DNA of 20,763 nucleotides from an uncultured Balneolaceae bacterium (GCA_938003885.1 CALKWT010000131.1:1-20763), one strand, 5' to 3'. Positions 1-9,417 are shown, counted from the stretch's first letter. Notes: generated by a model not told the origin, from the sequence alone. Numbers and translations: made by a program.

Positions 1-2
1 TC

Positions 3-968
3 TCTTCACTTGGCTTTGTATTTCTCTTCATGTTTTTTGTGTTTCAATCGCTGATGAGAGGGATTGGAAATGTGCTGTTGCCGATGTATATCGTGATCGG
101 TACGGTATTTTTAAACCTGGTACTGGATCCGCTGTTTATTTTCGGTTTCGGTCCGATACCTCCGTCCGGGGTGGCAGGTGCAGCGGTTGCCAGTGTTATT
201 ACACAGGGAATTTCCGCTGCTGTGGGTATCTGGATACTCTTCAAGGGAGAGAGGGGGATCAAAATCAGCTGGAACGAGATGCGGCTCAACTGGGATTGGA
301 TCAAAAGGCTGTTCAGGCTCGGCCTACCTGCCAGTATGGAACAATCCGCAAGAGCCGCTGCGATGACGATGATGGTCATTATTGTAGCAAGCTTCGGGAG
401 TGAGATCGTAGCTGCGTATGGTGTCGGTACCCGAATGCTGAGCCTGATAGTTGTACCGGCTCTCGGCCTCTCCATAGGGACCACGACCCTTGTGGGGCAG
501 AATATCGGTGCAGGCCAGATCAAGCGTGCAGAAAAAGTTGCCAACCTGAGTAACAAAATTGCTTTTTACGGACTGACCCTGGTGGGCCTGATCATGTTCC
601 TGATTGCCGAGCCCCTCACTACGCTATTTATACCAAATGATCCCCAGGTAATCAAAGATGGCACTCTCTTTATTAAGATCATGGCCCCTGCTTTTGGATT
701 GATGGGCGTGCAACAGGTATTAAACGGAACATTTAACGGGGCAGGCTTTACAAAAGCATCCATGTTAATCTCGATCTTAGGCTTATGGATTATTCGCTTT
801 CCGCTCGCCTATATTCTCTCATACAACACCTCGCTTGAACATATCGGAATCTGGATGGCGTTTCCTATCTCCAATCTTGTGGCTGCAATTGTGGCTTTTA
901 CGTACTATAAGCTCGGTCATTGGAAAAAAAGGGTAATCATGTATAGACATGATCGTACAGTACATTAA
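3..968 (+). CDS. MATE family efflux transporter, C-terminal part (5' partial)
   Basis: The reading frame is open from base 3, so the gene begins outside the window; the ATG at 30 is an internal methionine. The roughly 320 visible residues form repeated hydrophobic segments typical of MATE (multi antimicrobial extrusion) cation-coupled exporters of the inner membrane. They include the family-typical run FQSLMRGIGN, a proline/glycine-rich turn (GPIPPSGVAGAA) and a second-half segment with VVPALGLSIGTTTLVGQNIGAG. MATE proteins are usually about 450 residues, so roughly the last two thirds is present. They export cationic drugs, dyes or metabolites in exchange for Na+ or H+; the substrate here cannot be told. 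The next gene is 114 bases downstream on the same strand, and I see no clear terminator between them. Confidence 0.88.
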   Translation, partial: SSLGFVFLFMFFVFQSLMRGIGNVLLPMYIVIGTVFLNLVLDPLFIFGFGPIPPSGVAGAAVASVITQGISAAVGIWILFKGERGIKISWNEMRLNWDWIKRLFRLGLPASMEQSARAAAMTMMVIIVASFGSEIVAAYGVGTRMLSLIVVPALGLSIGTTTLVGQNIGAGQIKRAEKVANLSNKIAFYGLTLVGLIMFLIAEPLTTLFIPNDPQVIKDGTLFIKIMAPAFGLMGVQQVLNGTFNGAGFTKASMLISILGLWIIRFPLAYILSYNTSLEHIGIWMAFPISNLVAAIVAFTYYKLGHWKKRVIMYRHDRTVH

Positions 969-1082
969 AGGCAGGATCACTCTTTACGCCAGGCATCTTT
1001 CCTCATTCAGGCATACCGGCCAGTCAGATTGGGTTGAATTAACCAGTTTGCAGACTCCGGGTGCTTTACCGTACCTTTAAGT

Positions 1083-2720
1083 ATGTTTTTACAAAGATAT
1101 TTTTCCACTACCGGCCTGTTACTTGGAACACTTTTCTTTGCCCTCTCCATGAGTCCTACTCTGTTACCCAGGACGAATGTGATACAGGGATTGATATCAG
1201 GCCTTGCAATGGCATCCGGGTATGGGGTTGGTGTTTTTGGGATCTGGTTCTGGTCCTATTTGCAGCTACCGATGCCAGGCCACTACTATCAGCGGAGAAT
1301 GCAGCAGATTGCTGCAGGTATTTTTTTCATCACTGCAGTCATCTTCTTATGGCGGGCCAGCGGCTGGCAAAACTCCCTGAGAGAGTTGATGGGCCTGGAA
1401 CAGGGCCCGGGCGTGCAGCCTATCGTGATTGGAGTGGTGGCAGTGCTGGTTTTTTTAGGAGTGCTACTGCTTGCTCGTCTGTTTAGTCTCACCTTTAAAG
1501 CAGTATCGCGTCAGCTGCAGAAGTTAGTACCCAAGAGGGTTTCCTGGGTTATGGGGCTTATCGCTTCCTTTTTCCTGTTCTGGTCAGTCATTGATGGCGT
1601 CTTTTTCTCATTTATTCTGGAGACTGCCGACCGAACCTATCAGCAGATAGATGCCGCCCTGGAGCCTGAATTTGATCCACCCTCCAATCCGCTGAAATCA
1701 GGCAGCAGAGCCTCTCTGCTTTCGTGGGAAGATATGGGCAGGCAGGGCAGGCGTTTCCTCTCTAGCGGCCCCTCAGCCAGCGACATTGCTCAATTTCTTG
1801 GTGAGGAGGCCAAAGAGCCCATCCGTGTATACGCGGGAATGAACAGTGCAGAAACCATGGAAGAAAGAGCTGACCTTGCTCTGCGCGAGTTGATACGGAC
1901 CGATGCTTTTTCCCGCAAGATTCTGGTACTGATCACCCCCACCGGAACGGGCTGGATCGACCCGGGAGGAATTGATCCCCTTGAATATCTCCACTACGGC
2001 GATATTGCCAGTGTTGCAGCTCAATATTCCTATCTGCCCAGCCCTCTGGCGCTGCTTCTGGAGGAAGAGTATGGAGAGGGGATGGCGCAGGCACTTTTTG
2101 AAAAAGTGTACGGTTACTGGACAACTCTGTCGCCGGATTCCCGGCCTCGTCTCTACCTTCACGGTTTGAGCCTGGGTGCCATGAACTCCGATAAATCATT
2201 CGATCTGTATGATATCATTGCGGATCCGTTTGATGGAGCCTTGTGGGCAGGGCCTCCTTTTCGAAAGCAGAGTTGGGTTTCATTTACCAGACAGAGAGAG
2301 CCCGGGTCTCCTGAATGGAAGCCTCGGTTCAGAGATGGGTCCGTAGTACGATTTGCCAACCAGAACGGGGGTCTCGAGACCGGGGAGGCGGAATGGGGAT
2401 CTTTTCGGATTGCCTATCTGCAATATGCCAGTGACCCTGTTACATTTTTTAAGCCCAGCTCTGCCACCAACGAACCTGACTGGATGAAACCTCCGAGGGG
2501 CCCTGATGTTTCGGCCGATCTGCGATGGTACCCGATAGTAACCAGTTTGCAATTAGCAGCTGATATGGCATTTGGAATAGCACCCTCCGGATTCGGACAT
2601 GAGTATTCGGCTGAACACTATCTGGGATCGTGGTATCACCTCACCGAGCCGGAAGGCTGGGATGAAGAGATGCTCGACCGCTTAAAACGGCACTTCTCGG
2701 AAAATGTGGATCCTGAGTAA
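1083..2720 (+). CDS. Membrane-anchored alpha/beta hydrolase, Abhydrolase_9 (COG4425) type
   Basis: This 545-residue protein has about five hydrophobic segments in its first 180 residues (near 8-28, 33-60, 75-93, 108-136 and 155-180), followed by a soluble domain. The soluble part carries the signatures of this family: the stretches TPTGTGWIDPGGIDPLEYLH and VAAQYSYLPS, then a nucleophile elbow GLSLG with candidate catalytic Ser363, then DPFDGALWAGPP. The family (PF15420 N-terminus plus PF10081 hydrolase) is a membrane serine hydrolase of unknown substrate; some members are guessed to be lipases or esterases. The ATG at 1083 is chosen because the first membrane segment follows directly; no Shine-Dalgarno is visible. 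It looks monocistronic, with a long gap behind it. The family assignment is fairly sure; the function is not known. Confidence 0.85.
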   Translation: MFLQRYFSTTGLLLGTLFFALSMSPTLLPRTNVIQGLISGLAMASGYGVGVFGIWFWSYLQLPMPGHYYQRRMQQIAAGIFFITAVIFLWRASGWQNSLRELMGLEQGPGVQPIVIGVVAVLVFLGVLLLARLFSLTFKAVSRQLQKLVPKRVSWVMGLIASFFLFWSVIDGVFFSFILETADRTYQQIDAALEPEFDPPSNPLKSGSRASLLSWEDMGRQGRRFLSSGPSASDIAQFLGEEAKEPIRVYAGMNSAETMEERADLALRELIRTDAFSRKILVLITPTGTGWIDPGGIDPLEYLHYGDIASVAAQYSYLPSPLALLLEEEYGEGMAQALFEKVYGYWTTLSPDSRPRLYLHGLSLGAMNSDKSFDLYDIIADPFDGALWAGPPFRKQSWVSFTRQREPGSPEWKPRFRDGSVVRFANQNGGLETGEAEWGSFRIAYLQYASDPVTFFKPSSATNEPDWMKPPRGPDVSADLRWYPIVTSLQLAADMAFGIAPSGFGHEYSAEHYLGSWYHLTEPEGWDEEMLDRLKRHFSENVDPE

Positions 2721-3021
2721 AACAGTTTTGCGTCTCTTCGTAAAAACAAACGTTATTTAGGCGGCAGTCTCTCCCCCACTTTGATAAGCAGGTATCAAAC
2801 AACCCAGCATGGCGATCGACAGATCGGAATTTATCTCTTACACCATACATCCAGATGTCTGATTCTACAGTAGATTGAGATCAGTGGGCAGCTTACGGTG
2901 TAGTGAAGAACTTGCAAAGACAATTAATTTGTTATTCTATTGAAACCTTTGGAAACTATTGTCGTATTGTGAGTTTCCCCTATACAAAACAGAGTGAAAA
3001 TGTATCTAAGCAAAATCCCAT
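2721..3021. other. Intergenic region between the hydrolase and the efflux operon
   Basis: About 300 bases without a gene. Directly after the hydrolase stop is a weak hairpin, GTTTTGCG (2725-2732) against CGTAAAAAC (2739-2747), with one bulged base, one G-U pair and no T-run. A second perfect but AT-rich inverted repeat is TTTGATA (2780-2786) / TATCAAA (2793-2799). A third is GGAAACT (2951-2957) / AGTTTCC (2972-2978), closer to the TetR gene, where a promoter must lie. I see no convincing terminator or promoter consensus. Each repeat alone could be chance. Confidence 0.4.
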
Positions 3022-3051
3022 TTTGGCCATGTTCTGACAGGCATGGCCAAA
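3022..3051. promoter_or_regulatory. Perfect 10-bp inverted repeat, candidate TetR operator
   Basis: TTTGGCCATG (3022-3031) and CATGGCCAAA (3042-3051) are perfect reverse complements separated by ten bases. The half-site centres are 20 bp apart, about two helical turns, so both face the same side of the DNA. This fits a dimeric (or paired-dimer) TetR-family repressor binding just before its own gene and so controlling the whole efflux operon. The repeat contains the ATG at 3043; if that were the start, the operator would lie in coding sequence. The in-frame ATG at 3070, just past the repeat, therefore looks like the better start. The repeat is seen directly; the operator role is inferred. Confidence 0.6.
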
Positions 3052-3069
3052 TTTTATGCCCTGTGTGAA

Positions 3070-3720
3070 ATGGAAAATTCAAAACCGGAAATATACTATC
3101 GCATATTGAATGAGGCGATGACGCTCATCAAAAAGCACGGGATTCGTTTTGTAACCATGGATTTGATTGCCGAGAATCTCGGTATTTCAAAAAAAACGAT
3201 CTATGTTCATTTTAGAAACAAAAAGTCGTTGATCTCAGAAACTGTAAAAAAGCGACTGGAAGAGCAGGAGATCGCTTTTGAAGAGATTGATAGAAAAGCT
3301 AAAAATATCATTGAGACCATGGTTATGGTCATGGATTACGGAGCGAGTAAACTTGACGAAATCAATCCTATCGCTTTTGAAGAGCTGAAACGATTCTACC
3401 CCGATCTTTTCTCTTCTATGCAAAACTCAAGGAAAGAGATCAATCATCAGAATACAATCAAAATGATTGAAATCGGGAAGAAAGAAGAGCTGTTCAGAGA
3501 AGATGTACATGAAGATATTGCATCCAGACTATTTTTGGCCCAGATGGAACTTATGATGGATCATCAGGTGTTTCCGGCGATGGAGTATAGCAAGGGAGTA
3601 CTATTTAAGCACATATGCATCAACTTTTTAAGGGGTATTTCGACATCTGACGGCCTCAGGGTTCTCGAAAATCTCAGCTCTCAAAAAACTTTTCAAGATA
3701 AAATCGAAAATGAACAATAA
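3070..3720 (+). CDS. TetR/AcrR family transcriptional regulator of the efflux operon
   Basis: The protein is 216 residues from the ATG at 3070, or 225 from the ATG at 3043. The N-terminus has a TetR-type helix-turn-helix: an alpha helix (YYRILNEAMTLIKKHG), then TMDLIAENLGISKKTIYVHF, ending in the usual FRNKKSLI. The rest is helical and variable, as expected for the ligand-binding and dimerisation domain. Length is typical of the family (about 190-220). I prefer 3070 because the extra nine residues lie inside a perfect inverted repeat that looks like its operator. The gene overlaps the start of the TolC-like gene, so it is cotranscribed with the pump it most likely represses. The inducer cannot be read from sequence. 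Confidence 0.87.
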   Translation: MENSKPEIYYRILNEAMTLIKKHGIRFVTMDLIAENLGISKKTIYVHFRNKKSLISETVKKRLEEQEIAFEEIDRKAKNIIETMVMVMDYGASKLDEINPIAFEELKRFYPDLFSSMQNSRKEINHQNTIKMIEIGKKEELFREDVHEDIASRLFLAQMELMMDHQVFPAMEYSKGVLFKHICINFLRGISTSDGLRVLENLSSQKTFQDKIENEQ

Positions 3721-5080
3721 TATGAAAGTCACATTCAAAGCCTGCACAACGGCTGTATTGCTCATTCTGCTGTTTTTCCCGCAGATCACGCAAGCACAGG
3801 AACAGATAAACCTGAGCCTGGAGGAAGCGATTGAATTGGCGCTGGAGCATAACCGCGAGATCAGAATAGCAAAATATGGGGTAGAAGCCGCGGAATCAGG
3901 AGTAAAAGAAGTCACAGGCGGATTTTTGCCTGAAATATCCGTAAGTGCACAGTACAATCGGAATGTTAAAAAGCCGGTGATATTCCTGGGTGGAGGATTT
4001 CCCGGAATGGAGGGAGGGCCCAGCAGTATTGAAGTAGGTTCTAACAACTCCTATCAGGCCAGTCTCAGCGCTACGATGCCTGTTTACTCAAGACAACTTT
4101 TTAAGGCGAGGGAGGCGGCCATGCTGAATCAGGAACTTTCTGAGACAGATCTGTTGCTGATTACCAATAATGTGATTGCCAATGTAAAAACAGCCTATTA
4201 TTCCGCACTCTTGACTGAAGAGGTGGTAGAGATCACAGAACTTAGAGTCAGAAACGCCGAAGAGCAGTTTGAAACTACGAAAAGACTCTTCGAGGAGGGG
4301 CTGGCCACCGAATACGACCTGCTTGTAGCAGAAGTACAACTGGAGAATCTGCGGCCTGAACTTCTACAGGCTCAGGATGATGCAGAGATTACAAAGTTAC
4401 AGCTGAAGCAGGTGGTGGGAATTGTAGATGCAGGGCCCGTTCATCTTTCAGATGAGCTATCGCCGGTCACATTATATGCGGCGGGCCAGGAGGAGATGTT
4501 AAATACCACTCTCCGCAATAACTTACAGCTGCAGCTCCTGGAAAACAGACTTTCCATTCTGAAGACCAATACAGAACTGGAACGTTCTGCCCTCTATCCT
4601 ACACTATCTGCTTTCGGTAATTACAGCTATCAGACGGAAGATGATACGTTCAAATTTTCAGAATATGATTGGGTGAATTCAGCCGCCATTGGCCTGAGTA
4701 TTCAGGTACCGATCTTTGCTGGAAATAGCAGAAGAGAACGCATCACACAAGCTGAAATCAGTATAAAGCAGGCAATGGAGGAGACCGAAATGAGCCGGGA
4801 AGCCATTGTAACTGAAGTAAGAAGTGCTTCTAATCGTCTTGAGCAGATTAAAAAACGGCTGGATGCCACGGAACAGGCACTGAAGCAGGCGGAACGGGCG
4901 TATGAACTTTCAGTGCTCCGCTTCGAAGAAGGCCTTGGCACGCAGGTAGAAATTAACGATTCAGAACTCGCCTTTGCTACCAGCCGTTTTAATCATCTTC
5001 AGGCTGAATATGACTACCAGATCGCTTTGACGACACTACAGCAACTGCAAGGGAGTCTTATCCGAGGCAGAAACAATTAA
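3710..5080 (+). CDS. TolC family outer-membrane efflux protein
   Basis: This is a 456-residue outer-membrane factor with an N-terminal signal peptide (about 26-30 residues, with cleavage likely after ITQA). Two OEP-type repeats follow (PF02321). The first opens with LSLEEAIELALEHNREIRIA, the classic TolC-family start. The second runs from about residue 260 and ends in the periplasmic coiled-coil stretch ERAYELSVLRFEEGLGTQVE. Members trimerise into a beta-barrel plus alpha-helical tunnel through which the RND pump expels substrate. The ATG at 3710 overlaps the TetR stop by 11 bases; an in-frame ATG at 3722 gives an equally good signal peptide, so the exact start is open. Either way translation appears coupled to the regulator gene. 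Confidence 0.9.
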   Translation: MNNNMKVTFKACTTAVLLILLFFPQITQAQEQINLSLEEAIELALEHNREIRIAKYGVEAAESGVKEVTGGFLPEISVSAQYNRNVKKPVIFLGGGFPGMEGGPSSIEVGSNNSYQASLSATMPVYSRQLFKAREAAMLNQELSETDLLLITNNVIANVKTAYYSALLTEEVVEITELRVRNAEEQFETTKRLFEEGLATEYDLLVAEVQLENLRPELLQAQDDAEITKLQLKQVVGIVDAGPVHLSDELSPVTLYAAGQEEMLNTTLRNNLQLQLLENRLSILKTNTELERSALYPTLSAFGNYSYQTEDDTFKFSEYDWVNSAAIGLSIQVPIFAGNSRRERITQAEISIKQAMEETEMSREAIVTEVRSASNRLEQIKKRLDATEQALKQAERAYELSVLRFEEGLGTQVEINDSELAFATSRFNHLQAEYDYQIALTTLQQLQGSLIRGRNN

Positions 5081-5124
5081 CAAATCTTGTCTACTTTTAA
5101 ATCAAATCTCTAGAATATATAGTT

Positions 5125-6177
5125 ATGAATCGTTTAATCACTTTTAGTCTACTGGCTCTGATGTTCATGGTAACCCTTCAAGCCTGCGGCAGTAATGATC
5201 AATCGGAAACAGAGGTGGCCCGTGAGATACCTGTTGTAGAAGTGGTGGAAGCATCTGTAAGCGAACGTGCCATGACGGTCACGTTTAGTGGTACACTCGA
5301 ACCCCTTCGGCAGACAAATGTCGGTGCCAATACACCCGGCCGTATTGAGCGCATCTTTGTAGAGGAAGGAGACCGCGTTTCAGCAGGAGATCCTCTTGTT
5401 CAAATGGAGGATAACCAACTGAGGCAAGCCAGGATTCAATTTGAAACAGCAAAACGGGAATATGAGCGCCTGGTTCCTCTGCATGCGGAAGGAGCTGTGA
5501 CACAACAGCAACTCGATTTGGCTCAAACTGAGATGGAGAATGCGGAGATCACGCTGAACGTACTGGTAGAAAATACTACTCTGAGGTCTGGTTTAAATGG
5601 TATTGTTACTGAGAAATGGTTTGAGGAAAATGAGCTCTATTCGGCCTCTCCTACTGAAAGTGGTGCTCCCGGAATCGTGCAGGTGATGCAGATCAATCCG
5701 CTTCGTTTGATCATTAACGTGAATGAAACAAGGCTCTCTAATCTAGATGTGGGACAAACAGTTCGACTGACCTCCGATGCTCTTCCAGGCAGAGAGTTTC
5801 AGAGTCAGGTAAGCCGTATTTTCCCAACCGTGGATCCTGCTACCCGAACAGTCCGTGTGGAGGTCATCGTGGAGAATAATGATTCAGTATTAAGGCCCGG
5901 GATGTTCGTGCGAGCCGCTCTTCAGACTGCTGAATATGAAGAACTTTTTATTCCAAGAGAGGCGCTTTTGAGGGGGACCAGCGAAGGATCCCAGGACATT
6001 GTTTATACCATTAATGAGAATAACCAGGCGGTGCGGCAGATTGTCCAGGTTGGGATGTTTTTGGATGAATTGGTTTCCATTGAGCGTGGTATAGAGAGTG
6101 GAGATCGTGTGGTTGTTAAAGGAAAGCTGCGATTGGAGGATGGAATGGAGGTGAGAGCTGAACTCTATCAGCCTTGA
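5125..6177 (+). CDS. RND efflux periplasmic adaptor (membrane-fusion protein), lipoprotein
   Basis: This 350-residue protein has a lipoprotein signal: a hydrophobic run and then LQAC, with Cys21 the likely lipidated residue. It should therefore be anchored in a membrane and face the periplasm. Next comes a biotinyl/lipoyl-like half motif (near 66-98, RIFVEEGDRVSAGDPLVQME). A helical hairpin follows at about 99-152, then the second half of the lipoyl domain (LRSGLNGIVTEKW). Beta-barrel and membrane-proximal domains complete it (FPTVDPATRTVRVEV, then LRPGMFVRAAL). This is the standard layout of HlyD/AcrA-type adaptors, which join the permease to the outer-membrane channel. It sits 44 bases after the TolC-like gene and 54 before the permease. 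Confidence 0.92.
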   Translation: MNRLITFSLLALMFMVTLQACGSNDQSETEVAREIPVVEVVEASVSERAMTVTFSGTLEPLRQTNVGANTPGRIERIFVEEGDRVSAGDPLVQMEDNQLRQARIQFETAKREYERLVPLHAEGAVTQQQLDLAQTEMENAEITLNVLVENTTLRSGLNGIVTEKWFEENELYSASPTESGAPGIVQVMQINPLRLIINVNETRLSNLDVGQTVRLTSDALPGREFQSQVSRIFPTVDPATRTVRVEVIVENNDSVLRPGMFVRAALQTAEYEELFIPREALLRGTSEGSQDIVYTINENNQAVRQIVQVGMFLDELVSIERGIESGDRVVVKGKLRLEDGMEVRAELYQP

Positions 6178-6231
6178 TCCGGGAATCCTCTTTTACAATT
6201 AATTTTTTAGCCATTTAAAAATAGATTTTCC

Positions 6232-9200
6232 ATGAATTTACCAAAATTTGCAGTAGACAGGCCGGTGACAACAACGATGGTGTTTTTCGCCATTGTTCTT
6301 CTGGGAATCGTGTCTCTTACGAGGCTGCCAATCGACCTTTTTCCGGAAATTGAACCGCCTATCATATCGGTGATCACCTCCTACCCCGGAGCGGGCGCTG
6401 AAGATGTGGAGAGAAATGTCACTGAGGTTCTGGAGCGAACGCTCGGTACGGTCTCTGATTTAAAACAGATCACTTCTAGTTCAGAGGATAACGTTTCCCT
6501 TATCATGTTGGAATTTGATTGGGGCACGAACCTGGATGTGGCGACGAACGATGTCCGGGATCAGCTCGAAGTTGCCCGGAGTGAGTTGCCCGACAATGTC
6601 AACTTTCCGATGATCTTCAAATTTGACACCGGACTTATTCCGGTGGTCATTGGGGCGTTTACGGCAGAAGAATCCTATTTCGAATTGAGGGAACTGATTG
6701 ATGACTCTGTAGGAGATGATGTGAGGCGCCTTTCGGGTGTGGGGACCGTTATTGTTGGTGGAGGCCCTGAGCGGGAGATCCATGTAGAGATAGACCCTCA
6801 AAAGCTGGAAGCCTATAATATAAGCCTGAGCGAGGTGAATCAGATTCTCATGGCGGAAAACAGTAATATCCCGCTGGGCAGGCTGGAGATGGGTCTTACG
6901 GATTACAATGTGCGTATGCCTGGTGAATTTACCAGTGTCCATGAGATGAATGATATCGTAATTACACGAATGGACGGAGAGGTCATCTACCTCAGGGATA
7001 TTGCCGAAATCAAAGATACCTTTAAAAAGGTTACCCAGGAAGTACGGGTAAATGGCCAGCAGGGTGTTGTGTTTGTAGTTCAGAAACAGAGTGACGCCAA
7101 TACGGTGGCGGTTGCACAAAACACACTGGAGGTGATCGAGGCCAGCGCGGAAAATCTGCCGGATGATGTCTCTTTTAACTTGCTGAGTGACGGGTCAGAA
7201 TTCATCATGAACTCTGTCCGGAATATGACCAGCTCAATTATTGCCGGAGCTGTCTTCGTAGTAGTAGTGGTTTTGCTCTTTTTGAGGAGACTCCGGGCTA
7301 CCTTCATTATTGCCTCGGTCATCCCTCTCTCTTTAATTGGCGCTTTTATCTATCTTGATATATCCGGTGGAAGCCTCAACATTATCACCCTCTCCTCCCT
7401 TGCCATTGCGCTGGGCCTGGTAGTGGATGATGCCATTGTGATCCTTGAAAATATTGCAACTAAAATTGAGGGTGGCAGCCGGGTGACCGAAGCCGCTATT
7501 TACGGTACCAGCGAGGTTGGCCTGGCTGTTTTTGCTACAACCATGACGATCGTTAGTGTTTTTCTGACACTGGTGTTTTTGAATCACATAGCGGGGGTTC
7601 TTTTCTCATCCCTCGGAGCGCTGGTGACCATTACAGTTATTGTTTCAACATTTGCTGCCTTGACCTTTGTACCTATGCTTTCCGCCAAATGGTTGCAGTC
7701 TAAAGAGGATCAGGAGAAGGTAGATAAAAAATATGAACGACTCACCCGGCCTTTTAAAAGGGGGCTGGATCGCTTGACACGCACCTATAAGTGGAGTCTC
7801 GTCAGGGTATTACGCTACCGGAAAACCACGGTTTTTGCTACTCTGCTAACTTTTATTAGTTCTTTGATCATTGTTCCTTTCCTGGGAACCGAGTTTATCC
7901 CCCAGACCGATAACGGTCAATTGTCTGTTGTCGTTGAATTTGACTCAGGGATCAGGCTAAGTGAGACCATGAAAACAACCATTGAATTGGAGGAGTGGTT
8001 CGAAGAAACGTATGATGAGGAGCTGTTGATCTTGCAATCTGACAGCGGTATTGAAGATGAAGGAAGTTTCATGGCCGCCTTCGGTGGTGAGGCTGGTAGT
8101 AACGTCGTGACCTTTACCATGCGGTTTGTCTCCAAGACAGAACGAGACCAGTCAATTTTCGAAATTGCGGAAGATGTCCGCCAGCACGTTGCAAGCATAC
8201 CCGGTATCTATAATTATAATGTAGATGATAGCGGAGGGGGTCTTGGCGGAGGTGCACCCATTGAGATTCAGGTAAGAGGCAACGACCTGGATACTGTTAT
8301 GCCATTGGCTTACGAATTGGCTTCGGACATTCGGGGCGTGCCCGGCGCCCGGGACGTGGAAGTCTCTGTTCGTCCGGAAAAACCTGAAATCGTTGTTCGG
8401 CCGGATCGTGAAAAAATTGCTCAGCTCGGGCTCAATTCATCGACCATTGCCACCTCTTTGAATGCCGCTATACAGGGAATAACCACATCGAAATATCGGG
8501 AAGGTGGTGAAGAGTATGATATTCGTGTTCAGATTCCGGAAGAGTACAGGAATTCGATAACCGAGCTGGAAAATCTTCCGATACATACCGGGTTGGGCGC
8601 AGTCGTGCCTCTTCGGGAAGTAGCTACCATTCAGGAAGAGTATACCTCTCCACAGATAGAACGAATTGATCAAGAGAGGTATGTTACAATCTCACTTGGG
8701 ATCTTCGGCCGTTCTCTGGGCGAGGTGCAGACAGATATCGACGCACTGCTTGCAGGTATGAGTCTGCCCCAGAATGTGAATATCAGTTATGGAGGACAGG
8801 TTCAGGATCAGGCAGAATCTTTTGCGGATCTATTTATGCTGCTGTTGTTGAGTATCGTATTGGTCTATGTTGTGATGGCAGCTCAGTTTGAAAACTACAG
8901 GGATCCGTTTATTGTCATGTTCTCCATCCCGTTCTCATTTACAGGAGTGTTTCTTGCACTGCTGGTGACGGGAAAACCTCTCAGTATCATGGCATTTTTA
9001 TCGGCAATTTTGCTCATCGGTATTGTGGTTAAAAACGCTATCGTTTTGGTAGATTATACCAATATATTGAAAGACCGCGGACTTCAGCTTCGTACGGCTA
9101 TCATCGAAGGTTCCACAAACAGGTTACGGCCTGTTCTGATGACGGCAGCAACAACCATGTTGGCTATGCTGCCTCTGGCCATCAGTACCGGGGAAGGGTC

Positions 9201-9321
9201 AGAATCGTGGCAGCCTCTGGGAATTGCCGTGATTGGCGGGCTGTTATTCTCAACGTTGATTACGATGTATCTGGTCCCTGTTCTGTACTCATTCGTGAAA
9301 AAAGAGAAAGTACAGTTTTAA
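6232..9321 (+). CDS. RND family efflux permease (AcrB/HAE1-like)
   Basis: This 1029-residue inner-membrane pump has the full twelve-helix, two-loop architecture of AcrB-type hydrophobe/amphiphile exporters (usual length 1000-1070). It opens with the family's N-terminal helix (AVDRPVTTTMVFFAIVLLG) followed by LPIDLFPEIEPP. The proton relay is intact: D399 and D400 in GLVVDDAIV of helix 4, and K934 in GIVVKNAIVLVDY of helix 10, equivalent to AcrB D407, D408 and K940. This points to the drug/amphiphile branch; I see no clear metal-pump signature. It is driven by the proton motive force and acts with the adaptor and TolC-like protein encoded upstream. Substrate is unknown. Confidence 0.95.
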   Translation: MNLPKFAVDRPVTTTMVFFAIVLLGIVSLTRLPIDLFPEIEPPIISVITSYPGAGAEDVERNVTEVLERTLGTVSDLKQITSSSEDNVSLIMLEFDWGTNLDVATNDVRDQLEVARSELPDNVNFPMIFKFDTGLIPVVIGAFTAEESYFELRELIDDSVGDDVRRLSGVGTVIVGGGPEREIHVEIDPQKLEAYNISLSEVNQILMAENSNIPLGRLEMGLTDYNVRMPGEFTSVHEMNDIVITRMDGEVIYLRDIAEIKDTFKKVTQEVRVNGQQGVVFVVQKQSDANTVAVAQNTLEVIEASAENLPDDVSFNLLSDGSEFIMNSVRNMTSSIIAGAVFVVVVVLLFLRRLRATFIIASVIPLSLIGAFIYLDISGGSLNIITLSSLAIALGLVVDDAIVILENIATKIEGGSRVTEAAIYGTSEVGLAVFATTMTIVSVFLTLVFLNHIAGVLFSSLGALVTITVIVSTFAALTFVPMLSAKWLQSKEDQEKVDKKYERLTRPFKRGLDRLTRTYKWSLVRVLRYRKTTVFATLLTFISSLIIVPFLGTEFIPQTDNGQLSVVVEFDSGIRLSETMKTTIELEEWFEETYDEELLILQSDSGIEDEGSFMAAFGGEAGSNVVTFTMRFVSKTERDQSIFEIAEDVRQHVASIPGIYNYNVDDSGGGLGGGAPIEIQVRGNDLDTVMPLAYELASDIRGVPGARDVEVSVRPEKPEIVVRPDREKIAQLGLNSSTIATSLNAAIQGITTSKYREGGEEYDIRVQIPEEYRNSITELENLPIHTGLGAVVPLREVATIQEEYTSPQIERIDQERYVTISLGIFGRSLGEVQTDIDALLAGMSLPQNVNISYGGQVQDQAESFADLFMLLLLSIVLVYVVMAAQFENYRDPFIVMFSIPFSFTGVFLALLVTGKPLSIMAFLSAILLIGIVVKNAIVLVDYTNILKDRGLQLRTAIIEGSTNRLRPVLMTAATTMLAMLPLAISTGEGSESWQPLGIAVIGGLLFSTLITMYLVPVLYSFVKKEKVQF

Positions 9322-9358
9322 ACACGTCAATCTGATATCCTGTACTTTTAAACAAAAT

Positions 9359-9384
9359 GGCTGCCGGCAAAAAACACGGCAGCC
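9359..9384. repeat. 8-bp hairpin between RND permease and PII-like gene
   Basis: GGCTGCCG (9359-9366) pairs perfectly with CGGCAGCC (9377-9384) around a ten-base A-rich loop. The stem is GC-rich and stable, but no T-run follows on the plus strand, so it is a poor intrinsic terminator. It may reduce read-through or protect the 3' end of the pump mRNA, and so lower expression of the next gene. The structure is seen; the role is a guess. Confidence 0.5.
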
Positions 9385-9417
9385 GACTTAATAACAATCA
9401 TATATAATATTGGTATT

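Noticed and set aside
1061..1486. Second-frame ORF within the hydrolase gene, and similar overlapping frames elsewhere
   Set aside because: They lie inside genes with clear family signatures and show none themselves.
5092..9352. Shared TACTTTTAAA before the adaptor and PII-like genes
   Set aside because: A ten-base AT-rich match in two gaps, not seen before the permease; not convincing as an element.
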